Position numbers and translations under genes: made by a program. Below are positions 48,201 to 64,000 of a DNA stretch of 64,000 nucleotides, in pieces. This stretch comes from Zygnema circumcarinatum. Its lineage: Eukaryota > Streptophyta > Zygnematophyceae > Zygnematales > Zygnemataceae. The DNA lies in assembly GCA_037447605.1 (NCBI GenBank), contig CM074804.1:6799193-6863192 (forward strand), written 5' to 3'. A model generated the notes under the pieces. It searched no databases and was not told the DNA's origin. It saw only the letters and a program-made list of their open reading frames with translations. Each line of letters begins with the position of its first letter. Positions within the stretch are counted from its first letter, which is position 1.

Positions 48201-50978
48201 ACTGCTTCTGAAAGGGCAGGGCTCCACCACGAGGTTCTCCTTGAAGGAGCATCAACCGGTGACCCTGCGATGCATTCATTGAGTGTTCTGGTTGAGCCTC
48301 CTGCTAGCATTAAGGACTCTCGCCTTGCCGAGCCGCCTGCTCTAACTTTGGCAGTACATGGGGAGGAGAAATTTTGTGCTCCTTCTAGTTCTGGAGAACA
48401 AGAGAGCAGTACTTCAGAGCCTGCAGTGGAAAAGGCTGATGTGGGCGCTCTGTGCACTGAGGCTGTGGATACCTCTCAGTCTCAGCCAAGTCAGCTGCTT
48501 TCAGAACCGAGGAGACCCCTCCCTTCATTCTCACAAGCTTCATCAGACGGAGAATCTACGACATCCTTTCCCTCACAATCGCCACCTTTATCAATGAGCT
48601 TAATGCCACCTTTTGCTGACAGTGCTCAAAGCAGAGTGCCTTCCATTGAACAGGACTCTGAGCTCAACGGAGCCCTGCCTGCAACACCAAGCACCGCAGA
48701 GACTCCATACTCAGCAGCCACTGTAAGAGCGCCACCTGGCAGCCTGACAGTCAGCCAGACACCACAGCCTGCGTTTCCTGCGACCTTGCGCGAATCAGAG
48801 GGCGGTCTCACGTTCCACATGGCGGTTGCGCTTTCGAGGAAACTGCAGACGACAAAACGAGAAGAGGAGGCTTCTCCTAGTCAACTTGGCCCCACTCGGG
48901 ACATTTCCTCCCCCTCGCTTGGTTCGAACCCCTCGAGCAGCGGCGAGCTCAAGGAGGCTTTGCTACCATTGAGAGCTTCCGAGGAGAGGCAAGGGAGGGA
49001 GGTGCAGAGTGGGCAACCGAAGCTAAGTCAGAGTGGCTGGAATCGCTACATCGAGAAGGGCCCTGCTGATCTCGGGACGCTTCTGCCCAGTGATTGGCGG
49101 GATGCGATAGCGGCGCATGGCGGCCTGGAGGCCCTTCCGCATTTGAATGCGATGTTGGAGGGGGCATGGAAGAGGGGAGTCGAAGTCTACCCGAGGTGAG
49201 CTGCAGCAGGGAGGAGGCTCGCTGGCTGGGGTCGTAAGCAGATAGCAGAGGTTTAATAGGCGGACTGGGGGGCAAAGTGATGAGCTTGGGCGGCAGTGTT
49301 CTTAGGGCGGGTACCTTGGAAGGGGCGGGATTTGAATTTTTTGTCCCCTCAAGCCATGAACCTATATTTGGCGGTTTTTTCAGGTATGAGGACATTTTCC
49401 GAGCATTTGAACTGTGTCCATACGAGAAAATGCGCGTAGTTATTATCGGGTGAGTAATGTTCTTCCTCGGGATATCTGTCTTGACGTCGTGCAGCATGGT
49501 ATTCTTGCATGTTCACTGTTGCAAGTTCTTTATAAGGCATCAGTTCGCTCAGAGTTGTGGGCTGAGCGCGCTCCCTGTGGGGCCAGGCAAGACCCCTACC
49601 CTCGCCAAGGTGCTGCTAACGGCCTCGCGTTCTCCAGCCACCAGGTGGGCCTGAGGCTGTGCCCCCAACCTCACCCCCCCAGCACCCGCCGTCCATCTCT
49701 CGCAAAAGCTGACAGTGAGGTAGTACCGGGGGGGGGAGGGTGATTGGCAGTGGGCTCGTCGGGGCACGCATGCGCAGAGCCTCACAAACATCTTCCTTGA
49801 ATTGGAGAGAAACATGAAGGCCAGCAGCATACATTGGGAAATGCCGAAATCAGGAGATCTTTCCAAATGGGCTGAACAGGTGAAGGCTGCATATGTAGAC
49901 TTTGTGGCAGACTCGTCCACAGTTGGTTTTTTCTGTCGTTTTGAGCTCTCTTTTTTGTGGCTTCTAAGAAAGTTGCTTCCAGCAAATCCACACAAAGAGC
50001 ATCTTAGGCACTATTGGGGACAAATCCTCACAGACTTCATGGACCAGCAGCAAATGCTTATGTGGCTGCCTGCTGCCTGGAATAGCTCCACACTCCACAG
50101 AAAGCAGGCGGAATCCATGCAGCTTTTTACATATTCGTCCAGGAAGTCACTTAATCGCCTGCGATAGGCCGCTTCTGACTGGAAGCTGCAAGTGGCCACT
50201 GACAGGGGGTCCTTTTGCTCAACGCTTCTCTCACCATTGCCAGCCGCCCCCCCACATCAGAGGGCGGGAAGCAGGCGGGAGATGAGGCGGAGCAATCTCA
50301 CAAGGAGGCTTGGCGCCCGTTCACGCAGGCGGCCGTGCAGGCGGCCTGCTTGCGGCCGGGGCCCCCCATTGTTTTCCTGCTGTGGGGGAAAGATGCTCAG
50401 GTATAGCAGCTTTTTCTGCCACTTCCTCCTTCCTCTTTCTTGTTGATTTGCCTGTCGTAGAACCTCTCCGTCTCCCAGGACCATGACAGTGGAAGAAGGG
50501 AAACGCTCGTGCGAATGTGATTGTGGCAGACAAGGTGGCCAAGGCCCTGCTCGCCCCTGGAAGCCTCGGCTGACGTGGCGCTGCGTGCAATGTGCAGAAG
50601 CTGCAACCCTTGATCAGGGAATGGGGCCCGCAGCATGAAATTCTGACAGCTGGCCACCCGTCGCCACTCTCCGTAAAAAAGTTCGAAGGTACAAACTGAG
50701 CTTTGGATCCAAGCCGGTGCCCTCTGTGCGAATTTTCCCTTTGGAAACCTCATAGTTTGCGTGGCCTTTGGGACCCCCAGTCATGATCTTTATTTTCTGA
50801 ATAACTCTATCCAACTTGTATAGTATGATGCTTCCTGCATTCATAGTCCTACTGAATACGGCTGACCCTTTTCTGTTTCGATTCTGGACCTTTCTTGGGG
50901 CTAGGCTGTAGCCACTTCAACAAAGTCAACGACTTCTTTACGAGCAGAGGACTCCCTCTTGTATCGTGGAGACTCTGA
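45221..50978 (+). CDS. Leucine-rich-repeat / uracil-DNA glycosylase fusion protein
   Basis: Eleven exons, 45221-45484, 45721-45870, 46433-46618, 47135-47211, 47585-49195, 49384-49449, 49587-49644, 49778-49879, 50206-50400, 50598-50688 and 50905-50978, join in frame to 957 aa. The N-terminus (1-80) is rich in Ser/Ala/Arg and poor in acids, so it may be an organelle transit peptide. Residues about 125-270 are ribonuclease-inhibitor-type LRRs: RLQTLHLQGND, SLRFLNLSANGLSADD, ALHLYANEIGDDGAVAIA, LEVLELSFNSISDRGAVAI. A Ser/Glu/Pro-rich, probably disordered linker of about 450 residues follows. A family-1 UNG domain fills 721-957: GQDPYP (D787), F in GLAFSS, LLLN844, and HPSPLS (H923), then GCSHFNKVNDFF. 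All UNG catalytic residues are present, so uracil excision is likely. The linker and both flanking domains share one 1,611-bp exon, so the fusion does not depend on splice guesses. A micro-exon may be missed between 49644 and 49778. The start codon is uncertain. Confidence 0.85.
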
Positions 50979-57544
<6,566 letters not shown>

Positions 57545-59030
57545 TCGCGGCATGGCATGTGCTCTCATCTTGTGAGGGTTAGGAGATGGTTCAGTGGGGA
57601 TGCTTCGCTCATGGAGAAGAAAACTGCACGCTCTGCTTTTGTTAGGCTGCATTCGTCGCATTATCTGAACGGAAAAACAGCTCAGAAGAAAGCAAGATGC
57701 TGATTTTCCAAGTCGAGAACGATGCTGTGCTTCTGCTTGCCCAGGACGGTGATTTGCGGAAGTGATTCGAGAATGACTCCTAGACATCGACTTAGGGGCA
57801 ATTATTCAATTATTTGTTGAATGACCAGCCAAAGGCTCTGAGAAACTTTCATTTAGGTAAAGGATGCGACCGATTATCATGGCAGATCTATTCTGGAAGT
57901 TTGCGCTTTGCAACACAAAGTAAGCGTATGCTGCAGGCCTTTAGTCTGCTTGCGAACTGACCAGCTTGGTCTGTGGCGCACAAGTTAGCCAGTTTCGGCC
58001 CCTCATGATGACTGGTTTTTCCCAAGGCGGGTTGTAGGCGTTTCCGTAGGCCACAGTGGCAGATCAATGTAGATACGCTAATATAAGCTCTGCAATGTAC
58101 ATGAGCATCCAGGGGGCTTTCCCGCCAAACTGGATGTGTTCCGAATGCTGCGTCAACGTGATGGACTTTTGCCGTGACGAGTTGACGCACCACCTCGTTG
58201 CCTGCTAGGCTTGGCCATCCTCTAAAACCAGACTCCTCAGTTCAGGCACAGAGCCCTAACATTGGCACACGGCCCAACGTTACAAGCAGCGAGGCATGCA
58301 TGCAGCAAGGGCCTCACTCACTCCCCCCGGAGAGAGGGAGCTCCCCTCCAAATCAACCAGGACATGACCGTCAACCACAGCCGTCCGATCGGAGCAATCT
58401 TGGACAAGACCGCTTGACACGTGTCTGCATGGAACCGCCCTATCAGCGTTGTCCCCCACATGTGGCAGTTAAACAAGCCGCTGCTAATAGTTACACGCTT
58501 GTAAAACAGCCCTTACATGGAAGTGCCCCCGACGCGTCCTGTCCTGTCCTGTGGCGATCGTTACATCGCTCCGATTCTGCCGAAACGGTTCGCGTCGGAC
58601 GACCGTACGACTTGTGCTGTACGGCAGATTGCACGGACAGTGTACGGAGGGAGGTTATGGCGGCCGAGCATGGCCGTGCACTGGGAGGCCACGTCATCAA
58701 AAGGCCGTACGGTTGCCGTTAATTGGCCAACCTGGAGATACGACAAACGCGGCCGAACAGCTGGCGATCACTTACGGCTTCTGTGTAAAGTGCCTGCCCG
58801 CCTGCCCGCCCGCCCAGGCCGGCAGGCGGCCTGCCAGCGCGCTGCGGGGGGCGCCGGGCGGGAAGGGCTGTACGGCGGTCAGCGACTCAGCGGGCGGCCA
58901 CGCTCGGTCGCCGCTAGCGACAAGCTGCTGTCGCGGCCGTACCGCCGAGGCAGGATTAGCAAAATGAAAATAATTGTTGCGAAAGCTCCAGATAAAATGC
59001 ATTCAAAACTTGCACAGATCGGACCATTAG
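57545..59030. other. Intergenic region between GH9 gene and satellite
   Basis: This is the 3' flank of the GH9 gene, then a GC-rich block (about 58200-58950) with many GTACGG/CCGTAC motifs near 58603, 58619, 58640, 58706, 58871 and 58938. Open frames here show no domain. The block could be the promoter of a gene replaced or interrupted by the satellite, but no exon is visible. Confidence 0.45.
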
Positions 59031-62000
59031 ACAAACCAGTCGACTGGTTGGCAACCAGTGGTTGCGGACCGAAACAACCATTCGACTGGTTGCCAACCAG
59101 TGGCATCCACTGGTTCCAAACCATTCGACTGGTTGCCAACCAGTGGTTGCGGATCGAAACAACCATTCGACTGGTTGCCAACCAGTGGCATCCACTGGTC
59201 CCAAACCAGTCGACTGGTTGCCAACCAGTGGTTGCGGACCGAAACAACCATTCGACTGGTTGCCAACCAGTGGCATCCACTGGTTCCAAACCAGTCGACT
59301 GGTTGCCAACCAGTGGCATCCACTGGTTCCAAACCATTCGACTGGTTGCCAACCAGTGGTTGCGGACCGAAACAACCATTCGACTGGTTGCCAACCAGTG
59401 GTTGCGGATCGAAACAACCATTCGACTGGTTGCCAACCAGTGGCATCCACTGGTTCCAAACCATTCGACTGGTTGCCAACCAGTGGTTGCGGATCGAAAC
59501 AACCATTCGACTGGTTGCCAACCAGTGGCATCCACTGGTTCCAAACCATTCGACTGGTTGCCAACCAGTGGTTGCGGACCGAAACAACCATTCGACTGGT
59601 TGCCAACCAGTGGTTGCGGATCGAAACAACCATTCGACTGGTTGCCAACCAGTGGCATCCACTGGTTCCAAACCATTCGACTGGTTGCCAACCAGTGGTT
59701 GCGGATCGAAACAACCATTCGACTGGTTGCCAACCAGTGGCATCCACTGGTTCCAAACCATTCGACTGGTTGCCAACCAGTGGCATCCACTGGTTCCAAA
59801 CCATTCGACTGGTTGCCAACCAGTGGCATCCACTGGTTCCAAACCATTCGACTGGTTGCCAACCAGTGGTTGCGGATCGAAACAACCATTCGACTGGTTG
59901 CCAACCAGTGGTTGCGGACCGAAACAACCATTCGACTGGTTGCCAACCAGTGGTTGCGGATCGAAACAACCATTCGACTGGTTGCCAACCAGTGGCATCC
60001 ACTGGTTCCAAAACCATTCGACTGGTTGCCAACCAGTGGTTGCGGACCGAAACAACCATTCGACTGGTTGCCAACCAGTGGTTGCGGATCGAAACAACCA
60101 TTCGACTGGTTGCCAGCCAGTGGTTGCGGATCGAAACAACCATTCGACTGGTTGCCAACCAGTGGTTGCGGATCGAAACAACCATTCGACTGGTTGCCAA
60201 CCAGTGGTTGCGGACCGAAACAACCATTCGACTGGTTGCCAACCAGTGGTTGCGGATCGAAACAACCATTCGACTGGTTGCCAACCAGTGGCATCCACTG
60301 GTTCCAAAACCATTCGACTGGTTGCCAACCAGTGGTTGCGGATCGAAACAACCATTCGACTGGTTGCCAGCCAGTGGTTGCGGATCGAAACAACCATTCG
60401 ACTGGTTGCCAACCAGTGGTTGCGGATCGAAACAACCATTCGACTGGTTGCCAACCAGTGGTTGCGGATCGAAACAACCATTCGACTGGTTGCCAACCAG
60501 TGGCATCCACTGGTTCCAAAACCATTCGACTGGTTGCCAACCAGTGGTTGCGGACCGAAACAACCATTCGACTGGTTGCCAACCAGTGGTTGCGGACCGA
60601 AACAACCATTCGACTGGTTGCCAACCAGTGGTTGCGGATCGAAACAACCATTCGACTGGTTGCCAACCAGTGGCATCCACTGGTTCCAAAACCATTCGAC
60701 TGGTTGCCAACCAGTGGCATCCACTGGTTCCAAAACCATTCGACTGGTTGCCAGCCAGTGGTTGCGGACCGAAACAACCATTCGACTGGTTGCCAACCAG
60801 TGGTTGCGGATCGAAACAACCATTCGACTGGTTGCCAACCAGTGGCATCCACTGGTTCCAAAACCATTCGACTGGTTGCCAACCAGTGGTTGCGGATCGA
60901 AACAACCATTCGACTGGTTGCCAACCAGTGGTTGCGGACCGAAACAACCATTCGACTGGTTGCCAGCCAGTGGTTGCGGATCGAAACAACCATTCGACTG
61001 GTTGCCAACCAGTGGTTGCGGATCGAAACAACCATTCGACTGGTTGCCAACCAGTGGCATCCACTGGTTCCAAAACCATTCGACTGGTTGCCAACCAGTG
61101 GCATCCACTGGTTCCAAAACCATTCGACTGGTTGCCAACCAGTGGTTGCGGATCGAAACAACCATTCGACTGGTTGCCAACCAGTGGTTGCGGATCGAAA
61201 CAACCATTCGACTGGTTGCCAACCAGTGGTTGCGGACCGAAACAACCATTCGACTGGTTGCCAACCAGTGGCATCCACTGGTTCCAAAACCATTCGACTG
61301 GTTGCCAGCCAGTGGTTGCGGACCGAAACAACCATTCGACTGGTTGCCAACCAGTGGTTGCGGACCGAAACAACCATTCGACTGGTTGCCAGCCAGTGGT
61401 TGCGGATCGAAACAACCATTCGACTGGTTGCCAGCCAGTGGTTGCGGACCGAAACAACCATTCGACTGGTTGCCAACCAGTGGCATCCACTGGTTCCAAA
61501 ACCATTCGACTGGTTGCCAACCAGTGGTTGCGGACCGAAACAACCATTCGACTGGTTGCCAACCAGTGGCATCCACTGGTTCCAAAACCATTCGACTGGT
61601 TGCCAACCAGTGGTTGCGGATCGAAACAACCATTCGACTGGTTGCCAGCCAGTGGTTGCGGATCGAAACAACCATTCGACTGGTTGCCAGCCAGTGGTTG
61701 CGGACCGAAACAACCATTCGACTGGTTGCCAACCAGTGGTTGCGGACCGAAACAACCATTCGACTGGTTGCCAACCAGTGGCATCCACTGGTTCCAAAAC
61801 CATTCGACTGGTTGCCAACCAGTGGCATCCACTGGTTCCAAAACCATTCGACTGGTTGCCAACCAGTGGTTGCGGACCGAAACAACCATTCGACTGGTTG
61901 CCAACCAGTGGCATCCACTGGTTCCAAAACCATTCGACTGGTTGCCAACCAGTGGCATCCACTGGTTCCAAAACCATTCGACTGGTTGCCAACCAGTGGC

Positions 62001-64000
62001 ATCCACTGGTTCCAAAACCATTCGACTGGTTGCCAACCAGTGGCATCCACTGGTTCCAAAACCATTCGACTGGTTGCCAACCAGTGGCATCCACTGGTTC
62101 CAAAACCATTCGACTGGTTGCCAACCAGTGGTTGCGGATCGAAACAACCATTCGACTGGTTGCCAACCAGTGGTTGCGGATCGAAACAACCATTCGACTG
62201 GTTGCCAACCAGTGGTTGCGGATCGAAACAACCATTCGACTGGTTGCCAGCCAGTGGTTGCGGACCGAAACAACCATTCGACTGGTTGCCAACCAGTGGC
62301 ATCCACTGGTTCCAAAACCATTCGACTGGTTGCCAACCAGTGGTTGCGGATCGAAACAACCATTCGACTGGTTGCCAACCAGTGGCATCCACTGGTTCCA
62401 AAACCATTCGACTGGTTGCCAACCAGTGGCATCCACTGGTCCCCAAACCAGTCGACTGGTTGCCAACCAGTGGTTGCGGATCGAAACAACCATTCGACTG
62501 GTTGCCAACCAGTGGCATCCACTGGTTCCAAAACCATTCGACTGGTTGCCAGCCAGTGGTTGCGGACCGAAACAACCATTCGACTGGTTGCCAGCCAGTG
62601 GTTGCGGACCGAAACAACCATTCGACTGGTTGCCAGCCAGTGGTTGCGGATCGAAACAACCATTCGACTGGTTGCCAACCAGTGGCATCCACTGGTTCCA
62701 AAACCATTCGACTGGTTGCCAACCAGTGGCATCCACTGGTTCCAAAACCATTCGACTGGTTGCCAGCCAGTGGTTGCGGATCGAAACAACCATTCGACTG
62801 GTTGCCAACCAGTGGTTGCGGATCGAAACAACCATTCGACTGGTTGCCAACCAGTGGCATCCACTGGTTCCAAAACCATTCGACTGGTTGCCAACCAGTG
62901 GCATCCACTGGTTCCAAAACCATTCGACTGGTTGCCAACCAGTGGTTGCGGACCGAAACAACCATTCGACTGGTTGCCAACCAGTGGCATCCACTGGTTC
63001 CAAAACCATTCGACTGGTTGCCAACCAGTGGTTGCGGATCGAAACAACCATTCGACTGGTTGCCAACCAGTGGTTGCGGACCGAAACAACCATTCGACTG
63101 GTTGCCAACCAGTGGCATCCACTGGTTCCAAAACCATTCGACTGGTTGCCAACCAGTGGCATCCACTGGTTCCAAAACCATTCGACTGGTTGCCAACCAG
63201 TGGCATCCACTGGTCCCCAAACCAGTCGACTGGTTGCCAACCAGTGGTTGCGGATCGAAACAACCATTCGACTGGTTGCCAGCCAGTGGTTGCGGATCGA
63301 AACAACCATTCGACTGGTTGCCAGCCAGTGGTTGCGGATCGAAACAACCATTCGACTGGTTGCCAACCAGTGGCATCCACTGGTTCCAAAACCATTCGAC
63401 TGGTTGCCAACCAGTGGTTGCGGACCGAAACAACCATTCGACTGGTTGCCAACCAGTGGTTGCGGATCGAAACAACCATTCGACTGGTTGCCAACCAGTG
63501 GTTGCGGACCGAAACAACCATTCGACTGGTTGCCAGCCAGTGGTTGCGGATCGAAACAACCATTCGACTGGTTGCCAACCAGTGGTTGCGGATCGAAACA
63601 ACCATTCGACTGGTTGCCAACCAGTGGCATCCACTGGTTCCAAAACCATTCGACTGGTTGCCAACCAGTGGCATCCACTGGTTCCAAAACCATTCGACTG
63701 GTTGCCAACCAGTGGTTGCGGATCGAAACAACCATTCGACTGGTTGCCAACCAGTGGTTGCGGACCGAAACAACCATTCGACTGGTTGCCAGCCAGTGGT
63801 TGCGGATCGAAACAACCATTCGACTGGTTGCCAACCAGTGGTTGCGGATCGAAACAACCATTCGACTGGTTGCCAACCAGTGGCATCCACTGGTTCCAAA
63901 ACCATTCGACTGGTTGCCAACCAGTGGTTGCGGATCGAAACAACCATTCGACTGGTTGCCAACCAGTGGCATCCACTGGTTCCAAAACCATTCGACTGGT
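59031..64000. repeat. Satellite array of 42-44 bp units, running off the window
   Basis: About 115 head-to-tail units share the start ACCATTCGACTGGTTGCC (18 nt) followed by AACCAGTGG. Type A (42 bp) continues with TTGCGGATCGAAACA or its GGACC variant. Type B (43 or 44 bp) continues with CATCCACTGGTTCCAAA. A and B are interspersed without a simple order. Each unit holds an 8-bp inverted repeat (ACTGGTTG-C-CAACCAGT), and type B adds CCAGTGG-CAT-CCACTGG. At a few junctions ATTCGAC becomes AGTCGAC, giving a 14-bp palindrome with a SalI site (about 59037, 59207, 59293, 62450, 63224). The array has no stop codons in any frame, so it produces spurious reverse-strand open frames of about 1,650-1,700 codons. 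I infer a centromeric, subtelomeric or heterochromatic satellite, not genes. Confidence 0.95.

Noticed and set aside
47573..48457. Reverse-strand open frames opposite the LRR-UNG exon
   Set aside because: They are antisense shadows of the low-complexity linker with no domain. The forward strand carries LRR and UNG motifs at both ends.
62441..63230. A 774-bp higher-order repeat marked by CCCCAAACCAGTCGAC
   Set aside because: The two marker units are 774 bp apart (18 x 43), but the order of A and B units after each differs, so a regular higher-order repeat is not supported.
58879..63991. Three overlapping reverse-strand open frames of about 1,650-1,700 codons encoding repeats such as WLATSRM and GWQPVE
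   Set aside because: They are stop-free readings of the satellite in all three reverse frames with the same peptides permuted between frames. No start context, splice signals or domain support them.
59031..64000. CRISPR-like regular array
   Set aside because: Units are contiguous near-identical 42-44 bp repeats with no unique spacers, and the genome is eukaryotic. It is a tandem satellite.

Overview
The window is nuclear DNA from a photosynthetic eukaryote of the green lineage. I infer a streptophyte, either a charophyte-grade alga or an early land plant; the species is not resolvable. The evidence is a set of multi-exon genes with GT..AG introns whose relatives are plant-type: a plastid TPM-domain protein, a WAC/DDT chromatin protein, a plant START-type lipid-binding protein, two plant-type lipid phosphate phosphatases, a fused dehydroquinate dehydratase/shikimate dehydrogenase, and a secreted GH9 endoglucanase with CBM49 modules. 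I see no operons, bacterial genes or viral genes.

Layout. 52-833 (+) is a broken GT14-type glycosyltransferase fragment. 2937-5273 (-) is a secretory O-fucosyltransferase-like gene. 5871-7742 (+) is a plastid TPM-domain membrane protein, divergent from it. 9286-19654 (-) is a long WAC-PHD-DDT-WHIM-PHD chromatin-remodelling subunit. 22092-27390 (+) is a START-domain protein. 28338-31237 (-) and 33051-37020 (+) are two head-to-head lipid phosphate phosphatase genes whose five internal exons have identical lengths. 39149-44216 (+) is a DHD-SDH paralogue whose substituted active sites suggest a quinate-type dehydrogenase. 45221-50978 (+) encodes leucine-rich repeats fused to a complete uracil-DNA glycosylase domain. 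52785-57544 (+) is a class C-like GH9 endoglucanase with a hydroxyproline-type linker and two CBM49 modules. From about 59031 to the right edge lies a 42-44 bp satellite array.

For six genes I joined exons at consensus splice sites, and every total came out in frame: TPM 427 aa, START 633 aa, the two phosphatases 320 and 326 aa, DHD-SDH-like 528 aa, LRR-UNG 957 aa, GH9 965 aa. The most novel items are the LRR-UNG fusion, visible inside one uninterrupted 1.6-kb exon, the remodelled DHD-SDH active sites, and the satellite, which is open in all reading frames. The genes are neighbours and do not form a common pathway. No expression data or database searches were available; orthology statements rest on remembered family motifs.
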